64,000 nt of DNA from JAIESQ01 sp964495375 (GCA_964495375.1 CAZBWM010000033.1:1-64000); one strand, 5' to 3'. Shown: positions 7,342 through 16,569, numbered from the stretch's first letter. The notes: generated by a model from the sequence alone, not told the origin. Made by a program: numbers and translations.

Positions 7342-10300
7342 ATGTCCACCGCCGCTCCCACTGCTCCGCCCACCACCGCCACCCCCACCATCGCGACCGA
7401 CGCGTCGACTGCCACAAGTGCCGCCACCACGCTGCGTCCATTCGCCCACCTGCACTGCCACACGCACTACAGCCTGTTGGACGGCGCGAGCCGCATCCCC
7501 GACCTGGTCAAGCGGGCCAAGGCCGAAGGAATGACCGCTCTGGCCATCACCGATCACGGCAACTTGCACGGCGCGATCGAGTTCTATCAGGCCTGCAAAA
7601 GTGGCGGCATCAATCCCGTGCTCGGCTACGAAGCTTACATCGCGCCCGATAGCCGCTTCCGCCGCTCGTATGAACGAAGCGAAGAAACGAATTACCACCT
7701 CACGCTCTTGGCTCAGAACCGCACCGGCTTCAAGAACCTGATCAAGCTGGCGAGCGCGGCGTTTCGCGAAGGCTTCTATTACAAGCCGCGCATCGACCGC
7801 GAGCTGCTGGCCGCCCATAGCGAGGGGATCATCTGCCTGAGCGGCTGCGTGTCGGGCGAGTTCAGCCGGATGATCTTGCGCGGGCAAGACCCCGAGCTGA
7901 ACATCAAAGAAGCGTGCGACGTCGCCGGCTGGTTCCACTCGATTTTCGGCGATCGCTACTTCATCGAGATCCAGAACAATGGTGTCGATGTGCAGCGGCT
8001 CGCCCTTGAAGGGGCGGTCGAAGTCGCGCAGCGCGTCGGGCTGCCGCTGGTGGCCACGAGCGACGCCCACTACGTGCGGCGCGAAGACGCGGTCGCCCAG
8101 GATGTGCTGCTGTGCATCAATACCGGGCGGTTCCGCACCGACACCAATCGCATGAAAATGGAGGGAGACCAGTTCTTCCTGCGCAATCCCGAGGAAATGT
8201 ACGCGGCCTTTCCGGGGCTCGAAGACGCGGTCGCCCGCAGCCAGCAGATTGCCGACACGGTCGACATCGATCTGGAGCTCGGCAAGCGGCACTTTCCCAC
8301 CTACGATCCGCCAGCCGGCCAGACCTCGGCCGACTACCTGCGGGCGACGTGCGAGGCGGGGTTGCTGCGCCGCTACGAAGGAGACGCCGAGCGAATCGTC
8401 GACGGCAAACTCGCGCCCGACGTGCTGCAGCGGCTCGACCGCGAACTGCACGTCATCAATACGCTCGGCTTCGCGAACTACTTTTTGATCGTGTGGGACT
8501 TTGTGCGGTTCGCGCACGAACAGGGCATCCCCTGCACGGCGCGCGGCTCGGGCGTCGGCTCGCTGGTCGCCTACGGACTGGGGATGAGTCACGTTTGCCC
8601 GCTGCGATACGACTTGCTCTTCGAGCGCTTCCTCGACGAAAGCCGCAAGGAAGCGCCCGATATCGATATCGACTTCTGCAAGGATCGCCGTGCCGAAGTC
8701 ATTCAGTATGTGAAGGCCAAATACGGCGAGGAGAACGTTGCCCAGATCGGCACCTTCGGCACGCTGGCGGCCAAGGCGGCGATTCGCGACGTCGCCCGCG
8801 CGCTGTCGCTGTCGGCCCGCGCCGATTCGATCGTCGCTATGATTCCCGAAGAGCTGGGTATCAGCCTCGACGACGCGCTGAAAAAGAGCGACGAGCTGCG
8901 TAAAGCCTATGAGTCGGACGCCGACGTCCACGAGCTGGTCGACCTCGCCCGGGCCATCGAAGGGCTCGCCCGCAATGTCGGCACGCACGCGGCGGGCGTG
9001 GTGATCGCCGATCGACCGCTGGTCGAGTACGTCCCTTTGCAGCAGGTGACCGGCAAAGAGGAAATCATCACCCAGTGGGAAATGGGAGACGTCGAGAAGG
9101 CTGGCCTGCTGAAGATGGACTTTCTGGGCCTGCGCAACTTGACGATTTTGGCCAAGGCGGTCGAGCTGATCGAGCAGACAACCGGCGAGCGGATCGATCC
9201 GTACAAGTTCCCGCTCGACGACAAGGAGACGTTCGCGCTGCTGTGCCGGGGTGAAACCAAGGGCGTGTTCCAGCTCGAAAGTGGCGGCATTCGCGACCTG
9301 CTGCAGCGGATGAAGCCCGATCACTTCCACGACATCATCGCCACCAACGCGCTCTATCGCCCCGGCCCGCTCGAAGGGGGTATGGTCGACGACTACATCC
9401 AGGTCAAGCACGGCCGCAAGCAGCCCGAGTACAAGCATCCGCGGATGCGCGAAGTGCTCGAAGAAACGCACGGCGTGATGGTCTACCAAGAGCAGGTAAT
9501 GCGGCTCATGAACCGGCTCGGCGGCATCGAGCTGTCGAGCGCGTACACCTGCATCAAGGCCATCTCGAAGAAGAAAGCCGAGATCATCGACCGCTTCCGC
9601 GAGGAGTTCTATCAGGGCTCGATGGCCAACGGGCTGAAGCGCAAAGACGCCGAGGAAATCTTCGCGCTGATTCAGAAGTTCGCCGGCTACGGCTTCAACA
9701 AGAGCCATTCGACCGCCTATGCCCTGGTCGCCTACATGACCGCCTACCTCAAGGCGCATTGGCCCGTCGAGTTCATGGCGGCGCTCTTGTCGGGCGATAT
9801 GTCGAACCGCAACTTCAAGCGCAAAGACCCGCTGGTCGAACATATCGAAGATTGCCGGCGGATGGAGGTTGTGGTCGTCGAGCCCGACGTCAACCAGTCG
9901 CATCCCGACTTCAGCGTGAAGAACGGGCGGATTCATTTCGGCCTGGCGGCCATCAAGGGCTGCGGCTGGCCGGCGGCCGAAGCGATCGTGCGTGCCCGCG
10001 AAAGTGGTGGGCCGTTTCGCGACTTGTTCGACTTCTGCGAGCGCGTCGACGCCGCGGCGGTCAATCGGGCCGCGATCGAGTCGCTCGTCAAAGCCGGCGC
10101 TTGCGATTCGCTCGGCGGGCATCGCGCGCAGTTGCTGGCCGCTGTCGAACGGGCGCTGCAGGCCGGGTCGCAGGCTGCGGCCGATCGCCGGGCGGGGCAA
10201 CGCGGTTTGTTCGACATGGACGACGACGCTGGTCCGGCCGCCTCGCCCGCCTTGCCCGACGTGCCCCCCTGGGACCCGCGTCAAAGCCTGTCGGGTGAGA

Positions 10301-11028
10301 AGGAAGTCCTCGGCTTCTATCTCACGAGTCATCCGCTGGCCGAGCACGAGCAGCAACTGCGCACCTACTGCACGCACACTACGGTCGAAGCCGTGGCCCT
10401 GGCCCATCGCACTGAAGTGCTGCTGGGTGGCATGATCGCCTCGCTGGTCACCAAGCGCACCAAGAACCCGCGCCCGGGGAGCACCGCCACTAAGTATGCG
10501 ATGTTCGATCTCGAGGACGCCGAAGGGATCATGCGTTCGATCGTCTGGCCTGAGGATTACGCGCGCCTGGAGCCGCTGGTGCAGGCCGACGCGATTCTGG
10601 TAGTGCGCGGGGCGATCGACAAGCGCCCCGGCAGCGACGAAGCGAACCTGATCGTCAACGACCTCATTCCGTTGGATCAACTTGCCGAGCGCATGACGCG
10701 CGGCATGCTCATTAAGCTCGACGAAGCGCGGCACACGCCCAAGCACGTCGATCAGTTGTATGAGATTCTGCGCGGCTATCCCGGCAACTGCGCGCTGGAG
10801 TTGGTGTTTCAAATGGACGACGGCTCGAAGCTCTACAGCGAGTGCTCGGGCATGCGGGTGGCCGTTTCGTCGGAGCTGCGCTCGCGGGTCGATGATCTGT
10901 TGGGCCTCGGCCATGTGAAGCTGTTGGCCGCGCCGCTGCGGCAGCCACAGCGCAATAATGGAAATGGTCGCAACGGTTATGGCCGCGGCGGCAACGGCAA
11001 TGGCAACGGCTACAACCGCGGCGCGTGA
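7342..11028 (+). CDS. dnaE: DNA polymerase III alpha subunit
   Basis: This is the replicative polymerase catalytic subunit, 1228 residues. The order of parts is normal: a PHP domain starting FAHLHCHTHYSLLDG (about residues 33-47), the finger/palm region with GSGVGSLVAYGLG, and the catalytic triad PDIDIDF with Asp440, Asp442 and Asp444. Further on come the conserved GFNKSHSTAYALVAYMTAY region, helix-hairpin-helix repeats and an OB fold near residue 1030. The N-terminal 30 residues are a Thr/Ala-rich extension, and the last 25 are Gly/Asn/Arg-rich low complexity; both look dispensable. The ATG at 7342 has AAGGA upstream. The gene appears to be transcribed alone. Confidence 0.97.
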   Translation: MSTAAPTAPPTTATPTIATDASTATSAATTLRPFAHLHCHTHYSLLDGASRIPDLVKRAKAEGMTALAITDHGNLHGAIEFYQACKSGGINPVLGYEAYIAPDSRFRRSYERSEETNYHLTLLAQNRTGFKNLIKLASAAFREGFYYKPRIDRELLAAHSEGIICLSGCVSGEFSRMILRGQDPELNIKEACDVAGWFHSIFGDRYFIEIQNNGVDVQRLALEGAVEVAQRVGLPLVATSDAHYVRREDAVAQDVLLCINTGRFRTDTNRMKMEGDQFFLRNPEEMYAAFPGLEDAVARSQQIADTVDIDLELGKRHFPTYDPPAGQTSADYLRATCEAGLLRRYEGDAERIVDGKLAPDVLQRLDRELHVINTLGFANYFLIVWDFVRFAHEQGIPCTARGSGVGSLVAYGLGMSHVCPLRYDLLFERFLDESRKEAPDIDIDFCKDRRAEVIQYVKAKYGEENVAQIGTFGTLAAKAAIRDVARALSLSARADSIVAMIPEELGISLDDALKKSDELRKAYESDADVHELVDLARAIEGLARNVGTHAAGVVIADRPLVEYVPLQQVTGKEEIITQWEMGDVEKAGLLKMDFLGLRNLTILAKAVELIEQTTGERIDPYKFPLDDKETFALLCRGETKGVFQLESGGIRDLLQRMKPDHFHDIIATNALYRPGPLEGGMVDDYIQVKHGRKQPEYKHPRMREVLEETHGVMVYQEQVMRLMNRLGGIELSSAYTCIKAISKKKAEIIDRFREEFYQGSMANGLKRKDAEEIFALIQKFAGYGFNKSHSTAYALVAYMTAYLKAHWPVEFMAALLSGDMSNRNFKRKDPLVEHIEDCRRMEVVVVEPDVNQSHPDFSVKNGRIHFGLAAIKGCGWPAAEAIVRARESGGPFRDLFDFCERVDAAAVNRAAIESLVKAGACDSLGGHRAQLLAAVERALQAGSQAAADRRAGQRGLFDMDDDAGPAASPALPDVPPWDPRQSLSGEKEVLGFYLTSHPLAEHEQQLRTYCTHTTVEAVALAHRTEVLLGGMIASLVTKRTKNPRPGSTATKYAMFDLEDAEGIMRSIVWPEDYARLEPLVQADAILVVRGAIDKRPGSDEANLIVNDLIPLDQLAERMTRGMLIKLDEARHTPKHVDQLYEILRGYPGNCALELVFQMDDGSKLYSECSGMRVAVSSELRSRVDDLLGLGHVKLLAAPLRQPQRNNGNGRNGYGRGGNGNGNGYNRGA

Positions 11029-11134
11029 GGAATCTCCTCGACAGCCCGCCGAATCGCTACCGCAGCAAGCTGAACGCCAGTAGCATGTCTCCTTAATCTG
11101 CACTGTTAACTTCCGCATTCCGCGAGAACGCGCC

Positions 11135-12127
11135 ATGAAAGCCGCCTATATCACGCAGCCCGGTCCCCCCGAGACAATTCAGTACGGTGAGCTCCCCACG
11201 CCCTCGGCCGGCCCCGGCCAGGCGCTGGTATGTGTGGGGGCCGTGGCCGTCAATCCGATCGACACCTACATCCGTGGCGGATTGATCAAGGCCCAGTTGC
11301 CCAGCCCGTTCATCATCGGTTGCGATCTGGCCGGCACCGTCGAAGCGGTCGGATCGGGCGTCAAACGTTTCAAGGCGGGTGACCGCGTCTGGTGCTCGAA
11401 CCAAGGATTGATGGGGCGACAAGGTTCGTTCGCAGAGTACGCCGCGGTTGACGAGGCATGGCTCAATCACACGCCGGCCGGTGTCAGCGACGAACAGGCC
11501 GCGGCCGCCGCACTGGTGGGCATTACCGCTTGGATCGGGCTGGTGCCGCGCGCCGCGCTCAAAAGTGGCGAAACGCTGTTCGTCAACGGTGGCTCCGGCG
11601 GCGTTGGCAGCACCGTGGTGCAAATGGCCAAGGCGATCGGCGCCAAGGTGATCACCACGGCCGGCAGCGACGAGAAGGTCAAGCTCTGCCGCACGCTGGG
11701 GGCCGACGTCGCGATCAACTACAAAACCGACAACGTCGACGAGGCGATTCGCGCAGCGGCCCCCGGCGGCGTCGACGTCTGGTGGGAAACGCTGCGCGAG
11801 CCCGACTTCGATCGCACCGTCGGCCTGCTGGCCATGCGTGGACGGATGATCCTGATGGCCGGGCGCGACGCGCGGCCCACGTTCCCGGTCGGCCCGTTTT
11901 ATACGAAGGATTGCACCGTGATCGGTTTTGCCATGTTCAACAGTTCGGCCGAAGTGCAGCAGCAGGCGGGCGAAGCGATCAACGGTTGGCTGGCCGGCGG
12001 CAAGTTGAAACCATGCATCGACCGCGTCATCCCGCTGGCGCAGGCCGCCGCAGCGCACAAATTGCAAGAAGAGAACACGATTCATAAGGCAGGCACGCTG
12101 GCAGGCAAGATTGTGCTGAAGCCGTGA
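11135..12127 (+). CDS. NAD(P)H:quinone oxidoreductase-like MDR protein (zinc-free)
   Basis: A 330-residue medium-chain dehydrogenase/reductase. It has the N-terminal GroES-like fold (PGQALVCVGAVAVNPIDTYI) and a Rossmann NADPH site at GGSGGVGSTVVQMAKAIGAK. The cysteine clusters of zinc alcohol dehydrogenases are absent, which fits the quinone oxidoreductase (Qor) branch. Members reduce quinones or other electrophilic carbonyl compounds with NADPH. The substrate is unknown. Two small membrane-protein genes follow closely in the same direction and may share the transcript. Confidence 0.88.
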   Translation: MKAAYITQPGPPETIQYGELPTPSAGPGQALVCVGAVAVNPIDTYIRGGLIKAQLPSPFIIGCDLAGTVEAVGSGVKRFKAGDRVWCSNQGLMGRQGSFAEYAAVDEAWLNHTPAGVSDEQAAAAALVGITAWIGLVPRAALKSGETLFVNGGSGGVGSTVVQMAKAIGAKVITTAGSDEKVKLCRTLGADVAINYKTDNVDEAIRAAAPGGVDVWWETLREPDFDRTVGLLAMRGRMILMAGRDARPTFPVGPFYTKDCTVIGFAMFNSSAEVQQQAGEAINGWLAGGKLKPCIDRVIPLAQAAAAHKLQEENTIHKAGTLAGKIVLKP

Positions 12128-12161
12128 AGAGGGGGACGTTCGCAGGACAATAGGCATTCCC

Positions 12162-12392
12162 ATGTCATCGACGACTGCAGGCGAGCGACTATTAGTTAAC
12201 AGAATTGGATTCACCATCCTGATCGTCTTTTGTACGATCGGATTCTGCACAGCAATTCTTGGTGGACGCTGGTTCAACGCCGTCGCCTTTTGTGGGTTTG
12301 TCATTGCGTTTATCTGGACACTCCGAACTGCGACGCGTCGGATCAAGCGCGAACAGGTCACACAGAACGGCCAAGACACGGCGGAAAAATGA
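12162..12392 (+). CDS. Small two-helix membrane protein
   Basis: This 76-residue protein has two predicted membrane helices (about residues 15-33 and 38-53) and a charged C-terminal tail (RTATRRIKREQ). I do not recognise a family. Its TGA stop overlaps the ATG of the next gene (ATGA at 12389-12392), so the two are probably translationally coupled, and the small protein may assist or modulate the ABA4-like neighbour. Lower AT bias at third positions than expected from chance supports real coding. Confidence 0.6.
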   Translation: MSSTTAGERLLVNRIGFTILIVFCTIGFCTAILGGRWFNAVAFCGFVIAFIWTLRTATRRIKREQVTQNGQDTAEK

Positions 12393-12832
12393 CCCCCGAT
12401 CTAATCTTCTCCATCGCCAACAATGCCGTGCTGCCGGCGTGGATCTTGCTGGCCGTGGCGCCGCGATGGAAAGCCACCACCTGGCTCGTGCACAGCGCCG
12501 CGTTTTCGCTGGTGATCGCCGGCATTTATGGCGTCGTCATCGCGATGGGCCTGGGCCAGGCCGAAGGAGGCATGACCAGTCTGGCTGGCGTGCAGCAGTT
12601 GTTTGCCAATCCACTGGTCGCCTTGGCCGGCTGGCTGCATTATCTGGCGTTCGATCTGTTTATCGGCGCTTGGGAAGTGCGCAACGCCCGGCGTTTGGCC
12701 ATCCCACACTGGCAAGTGATTCCCTGCCTGTTCTTCACCTTGATGCTCGGCCCCGTCGGGCTGCTCTTGTATTTTGTGGTGCGCTGGTTGCACGGGCATC
12801 GCGCTGTGCCGGCCGACGGAACAGCCGGGTAA
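12389..12832 (+). CDS. ABA4-like (DUF4281) membrane protein
   Basis: A 147-residue integral membrane protein with four hydrophobic segments. It contains WLHYLAFDLFIGAWEVRNAR and a following CLFFTLMLGPVGLLLYFVVR, the signature segments of the ABA4-like family (DUF4281). Plant ABA4 is needed for neoxanthin formation, whereas bacterial homologues have no established role, so only membership is claimed. I start it at the ATG at 12389, which overlaps the stop of the preceding small membrane protein; the frame is open further upstream, but that part overlaps the previous gene. A hairpin at 12864 ends the unit. Confidence 0.82.
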   Translation: MTPDLIFSIANNAVLPAWILLAVAPRWKATTWLVHSAAFSLVIAGIYGVVIAMGLGQAEGGMTSLAGVQQLFANPLVALAGWLHYLAFDLFIGAWEVRNARRLAIPHWQVIPCLFFTLMLGPVGLLLYFVVRWLHGHRAVPADGTAG

Positions 12833-12863
12833 TACTTGAGTGTGAGTGTTGAGTAGCAGTCGG

Positions 12864-12890
12864 GCCGGCACCCAGCAACTCAGTGCCGGC
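12864..12890. terminator. Hairpin between convergent genes
   Basis: GCCGGCAC at 12864-12871 pairs perfectly with GTGCCGGC at 12883-12890 across an 11-base loop. It lies in the short gap between the ABA4-like gene and the convergent DUF5522 gene, so it could terminate from both sides. There is no T run, so intrinsic termination is only likely, not certain. Confidence 0.4.
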
Positions 12891-12918
12891 TGATGGCACT
12901 GCGGGTTAACCGTGCACC

Positions 12919-13122
12919 TCATGCTCCTTCTTTCTCATAAGGGCAGTGCCGACAGCCCGAGTTGCAGCAGTATCCGCGCTTGAGGTGATACTCGCGCGTG
13001 AAGACCAGGCAGCCGCGCTCGATGTAGTAGTCGACCCCGGCCACGAGCGGCGCGGCACGCGCGCGGTCATCGCGCGGCTCGCGCGGCGTTGCTCGCTCGG
13101 GTTGAATCTCGTCGTCATGCAT
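12919..13122 (-). CDS. DUF5522 family small cysteine-rich protein
   Basis: A 67-residue protein whose C-terminal half reads GVDYYIERGCLVFTREYH followed by LKRGYCCNSGCRHCPY. The closely spaced cysteines (CC-x3-C-x2-C) and the HLKRGYCC segment are characteristic of the DUF5522 family found in Bacteroidetes and planctomycetes. The cysteines probably bind a metal (inference). No function has been assigned to the family to my knowledge. It stands alone, convergent with the ABA4-like gene. Confidence 0.8.
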   Translation of the reverse strand: MHDDEIQPERATPREPRDDRARAAPLVAGVDYYIERGCLVFTREYHLKRGYCCNSGCRHCPYEKEGA

Positions 13123-13152
13123 GCCGATTGGTCATTTCGATATCACCCGAGC

Positions 13153-13185
<33 letters not shown>

Positions 13186-13206
13186 AACGCTGTTAAACCT
13201 TGATCG

Positions 13207-13390
13207 GGGTGGCCCGGCTGCTCGCAGCCGGGTGGCGCAGCCACAAGAATCTATTCATGCCGCGCGGCCCATGTCAGCCGCGGCGCCACTGAAGTTCCTC
13301 TTGTCGCTGCGCGACCCAGGCACGCTGCGCGTCCCTGGGCCACCCATTTCCACGGTTACGAAGGTTAGCGGCGTTAAGTGGCACCCTGAT
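13207..13390 (+). repeat. MITE/REP-like dispersed element, copy 1
   Basis: The element opens with GGGTGGCCCGGCTGC, contains a local hairpin (GGCTGC/GCAGCC), runs through GGTGGCGCAGCCACAAGA, later CTCTTGTCGCTGCGCGACCC, and closes with GGGCCACCC at 13345. The ends are therefore inverted (GGGTGGCC/GGCCACCC). A tail to about 13390, ending AAGTGGCACCC, is shared with copy 3. Copies 2 and 3 are at 21732-21958 and 27279-27456 (minus). No coding capacity, so it would be mobilised in trans if at all. Confidence 0.75.
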
Positions 13391-13408
13391 TAAGCATATC
13401 GAGCGATG

Positions 13409-13756
13409 TTAATTCCACTTCGTGAACACAAAAAACACCGCGGCCACGATCAGTGCGAAGGCCACGTAGTGGTTCCACATCAAACGCTCGCCGAGATACC
13501 ACCGCGCGAAGACGGCGAACACCACGAGCGTGATCACTTCCTGAATCACTTTGAGCTGCCCGCCCGACAGCCCGCCGACGTGGCCGATGCGATTGGCCGG
13601 CACCTGAAAGCAGTACTCGAAGAAGGCGATTCCCCAACTCACCAGGATGACCTGCCAGAGCGCGGTCCGCTCGAACTTGAGATGACCGTACCAGGCCATC
13701 GTCATGAAGGCGTTGGAGATGGTCAGCAGCACGACGGTAGCCAGCGTGGGGTTCAT
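13409..13756 (-). CDS. DMT-like/DUF486 membrane protein
   Basis: A 115-residue protein with four membrane helices, starting MNPTLATVVLLTISNAFMT, with WYGHLKF and a C-terminal FVFTKWN. These segments belong to the DUF486 family, related to the drug/metabolite transporter superfamily in a four-helix, probably dimeric, form. The transported substrate is unknown. I chose the ATG at 13756; the frame is open for another 28 codons upstream, but that part is not hydrophobic or conserved-looking. It diverges from the cobalamin-riboswitch locus. Confidence 0.85.
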   Translation of the reverse strand: MNPTLATVVLLTISNAFMTMAWYGHLKFERTALWQVILVSWGIAFFEYCFQVPANRIGHVGGLSGGQLKVIQEVITLVVFAVFARWYLGERLMWNHYVAFALIVAAVFFVFTKWN

Positions 13757-13919
13757 AGGTCTCCTCAGGTGTTGAAGAGGGCCAATGTAACAAAGGGGTT
13801 GCGCCAGCCGAGTGCCGCGGCTGCATGTTGCGGTCCTCAACCATCCTGCTCAGCACGTTTCGATGCGGTTTCCCTGGACTTGGTTGACACCCCACTTCCG
13901 GCGGCTATACTCCCGGCTT

Positions 13920-14150
13920 GGATGCGTTGGTGGTCGGCCGCTTGCTAAGTGGCCGACGAACAGGGAATCCGGTGCAAATCCGGAACGGCCCCGCCGCTGT
14001 ATCCGAGCGTAGGAGAGCAACCTCTTCTTCAAGCCATTGTCGTTTCTGCCCGCGTTTTGGCCCCGTTTCGGGCTGCCGAACCCCGCGAGCAGAACGGCGA
14101 GAAGGCCAGGTTGCTCCAGCTCGGGAGTCAGAAGACCTACCAGCGCATTG
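13920..14150 (+). promoter_or_regulatory. Cobalamin riboswitch
   Basis: The core reads CAGGGAATCCGGTGCAAATC, then CCGGAACGGCCCCGCCGCTG at 13980-13999, which is the conserved B12-box region with its P4/P5-like stem. The downstream conserved arm GGGAGTCAGAAGACCTACC lies near 14123-14141. P1 can form between GCGTTGGTGG (13924-13933) and CTACCAGCGC (14136-14145). About 85 bases between the two halves form a long variable stem. All invariant elements of the cobalamin class are present in order on the plus strand. The gene cluster downstream (DUF1559, DUF4465-PEP-CTERM, second PEP-CTERM) is the likely target. Confidence 0.93.
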
Positions 14151-14571
14151 TGCAAGTGCCCGCGTGGGACGGGTGTTTGTCGCCAGTTGTTTTGCGGCCG
14201 CGTGCGGTTCGCCTGATGGCTGGAACGTGGTCGGCTGGTGCTCACATTGGGTGCCCGCCTTAGTCGCTCCCCGACAGAGGATCGCTAATCCACTGAATCG
14301 TTCGACCGCGCTCGTTCGCGCGTCGACCGCCTGCGCTCGGTGTCTGAAGCTCTGCGCCCTGCTGCGCCCCTTGGTGTCGGCTGCTGCGCGCGCTTGAGTC
14401 TCAATCCGCGCCTGGTGGTTGCTGCGCGCCCGTAAAGGTCGACCGCCGAACAACAAGCCTGCTTGGATACCCCACACCCTTCCCTCTCCCGCAAGGGGAG
14501 AGGGGATCGTGCGGAAGTTGTTCGGCGATCGATGTGCTGAAGACGATTCGGTGAATTGGCGTGCACCCACC
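14151..14571 (+). other. Long leader between riboswitch and DUF1559 gene, with a REP-like hairpin
   Basis: No convincing gene lies in these 420 bases, although frames stay open by composition. At 14482-14504 CCCTCTCCC pairs with GGGAGAGGG around a GCAAG loop. The same element recurs in opposite orientation at 23706-23730. The expression platform of the riboswitch, if transcriptional, should lie in this leader, but I cannot identify a clear terminator with a T run. Confidence 0.5.
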
Positions 14572-15423
14572 ATGCGCGCATTGCCTACACACAACATACT
14601 TCGCTCACCACGCCGCACCCTAGCGCGCGACACGTCATCGCGCCACACTGCGGCGCGCGGCTTCACGCTCGTCGAACTGCTGGTTGTCATCGGCATCATC
14701 GCCCTGCTGCTGGCCATCGTGCTGCCGGCCGTGCAGATGGCTCGCGAGTCGGGTCGCCGCACCACCTGCATTGGCAACTTGAAGCAGATCGGCACGGCGC
14801 TCGCCCTGTATCACAACACCTGGTCGGCGTTTCCGGTCGGCTGCGTCGAATGGCGCGCCAACGCCGCTCAACCGCGCAAGCAGTTGGCCTGGAGCGTCTT
14901 CCTTTTGCCGCAACTCGAGCAGCAGCCGCTCTACGATCGATTGGATCTGAAGCAAGCGTTCGACAGCCCTCGCAATGCCGAGGCCGGCGCCACGGTACTG
15001 CCGATCTATCTCTGCCCGAGCACGTCGCGCGATAGCGAGTTGATCAACGGGCTGGCGGCCTGCGACTACGGCGGCATCTACGGCGAGCGCTTGAACGGGC
15101 CAAACTCTCCTCCCAAAGGAACAATGATCTACGAACGCGCCGTGACCTACATCCAAATCCGCGACGGCCTGTCCAACACGCTCGTCGTGGGCGAGGTCGG
15201 CCAGTTCTCCGACGGCCAATGGATCAACGGCCGCAACGTGTTCGAGCAGGCTTATCCGATCAATCGCGGGCCGGCCTTCGACAACGAGCTGCGCAGCCAG
15301 CACCCGGCCGGCGTCAACGTGCTGTTTTGCGATACCTCGACGCGCACGATCACCGAATCGATCGATCGCCGCGTGCTCGGCGCCCTCTGCACCCGCGCCG
15401 GCGGCGAGCCTTTTTCCTATTGA
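14572..15423 (+). CDS. DUF1559 pseudopilin-like protein with type II/IV prepilin N-terminus
   Basis: The N-terminus has a prepilin cleavage and methylation motif, GFTLVELLVVIGIIALLLAI, followed by the DUF1559 body (RTTCIGNLKQIGTALALYHN, VLFCDTSTRTI near the end). DUF1559 proteins are a greatly expanded planctomycete family of presumed pseudopilin-like surface or periplasmic proteins of unknown role. I chose the ATG at 14572 (283 residues); an upstream extension would run through the REP-like hairpin and is unlikely. It is the first gene after the cobalamin riboswitch and lies 76 bases ahead of the DUF4465 gene, so B12-dependent control is plausible. Confidence 0.88.
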   Translation: MRALPTHNILRSPRRTLARDTSSRHTAARGFTLVELLVVIGIIALLLAIVLPAVQMARESGRRTTCIGNLKQIGTALALYHNTWSAFPVGCVEWRANAAQPRKQLAWSVFLLPQLEQQPLYDRLDLKQAFDSPRNAEAGATVLPIYLCPSTSRDSELINGLAACDYGGIYGERLNGPNSPPKGTMIYERAVTYIQIRDGLSNTLVVGEVGQFSDGQWINGRNVFEQAYPINRGPAFDNELRSQHPAGVNVLFCDTSTRTITESIDRRVLGALCTRAGGEPFSY

Positions 15424-15499
15424 ACCGTGTCGGGATGGAATGCACAGCAAGGGACCCTCACCAACTTCACTTTCAATCTGGTTTCCGGAGTACTACACG

Positions 15500-16399
15500 A
15501 TGCGACATCTTTCGATGAACAATTTGCGACTGGCGCTGGCCACGGCCGCGCTGCTGCTGCCGGTGGGCGCCGCCCGCGCGGTCGTCGTCGACTTTGAGGA
15601 GCTCAGCGTCCCGGCGAGTGGTTTCGAGGCGGGGCTCAACCTGTCGGGCTCGTTCACCAGCGGCGGTGTGTCGTTCAATAATTCGGCGGCCGATTTTGGC
15701 GGCGCGCTGCCATACTTCGAAGGTTTCGCCTACTCGAAGCAGAATCTCACGATCCCGGCGCCGGTCGATAACACATCCTTTCCCGGTGTCTACGATCCGC
15801 AACTCTGGGGCTACGATGCCTACGCTCCGACTGACGGCGGAGGCGGCGCCGGTGGATCGAAGAACTACGCAGTCGCTTACGTGACTCCCTTCTTGCTTCC
15901 CGATGCCCGCATCACCTTGCCCGAGGGAGTGAAACCGACGTCGATCGAGTTGACGAACGTGGCCTTCGCAGCGCTGGTGATGCGCGACGGCGACCCGAAC
16001 GGCTACTCACGCAAGTTTGGCACGCCTCCGGCGGGGCAGCAGCCGCAGGTGTGGACCGACTGGCTCAAGCTCACGATCACGGGTCTTGACGCCGGCGGCG
16101 CTCCGCTGCCCACCGCCCCCGTGGAGTTCTATCTGGCCGACTATCGGCAAATCGGTGGCGCGGCGCCTTATATCGTCGACGCTTGGACCACGGTCGATCT
16201 CTCCTCGCTGGCCGGCGCGCGGTTTCTCGTGCTTTCCGCGGACGGTTCGGACTCCGGCGACTTCGGATTGAACACTCCCGCCTACGTGGCGCTCGACAAC
16301 CTGGTGCTGACGCCTGTGCCCGAGCCGGCGACTTGCCTGCTGGCACTCGTCGGCGCGGCGCTCGTAGGGTTGGCTGCACGGCGCGGGCGGCGACGGTAG
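15500..16399 (+). CDS. DUF4465 domain protein with PEP-CTERM surface anchor
   Basis: A signal peptide (LALATAALLLPVGAARA) leads into a DUF4465 domain. Visible family segments are GSFTSGGVSFNNSAADFGG, MRDGD, YLADYRQIGG, WTTVDLSSL and LNTPAYVALDNL. The C-terminus has the PEP-CTERM sorting signal: VPEPATC, a hydrophobic helix, then RRGRRR. An exosortase/PEP-CTERM system would process it, but no exosortase gene lies in the window. I start at the ATG at 15500, with GGAG 10-13 bases upstream. From memory, DUF4465 proteins are frequent members of cobalamin-riboswitch-controlled outer-surface loci in Bacteroidetes, which matches the riboswitch upstream here. A B12-capture role is inference. Confidence 0.88.
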   Translation: MRHLSMNNLRLALATAALLLPVGAARAVVVDFEELSVPASGFEAGLNLSGSFTSGGVSFNNSAADFGGALPYFEGFAYSKQNLTIPAPVDNTSFPGVYDPQLWGYDAYAPTDGGGGAGGSKNYAVAYVTPFLLPDARITLPEGVKPTSIELTNVAFAALVMRDGDPNGYSRKFGTPPAGQQPQVWTDWLKLTITGLDAGGAPLPTAPVEFYLADYRQIGGAAPYIVDAWTTVDLSSLAGARFLVLSADGSDSGDFGLNTPAYVALDNLVLTPVPEPATCLLALVGAALVGLAARRGRRR

Positions 16400-16413
16400 C
16401 AAGTCGCACGCTT

Positions 16414-16445
<32 letters not shown>

Positions 16446-16569
16446 ACGTTCGACTTCGCCCAGGATGCAATTCCTGGCTGCGGTCTCGACATGAGCTCAA
16501 CCCTGATATTAATGCCGCATCAATTCACTCCCCGTTGATATTCACTTGCGAAGTAAAGGACGCTAACCC

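Noticed and set aside
7192..11136. Long open frame on the minus strand opposite dnaE
   Set aside because: The product is biased to Arg, Ala, Gly, His and Gln with no family motif and mirrors the codon pattern of dnaE. It is a shadow of a GC-rich gene.
14482..14504. Riboswitch terminator
   Set aside because: The hairpin is stable but has no T run and recurs at 23706 in an unrelated place, so it is better read as a dispersed repeat.
13905..14795. Minus-strand frame across the riboswitch and the DUF1559 start
   Set aside because: It runs through the conserved riboswitch core and a REP hairpin and has no protein-like pattern.
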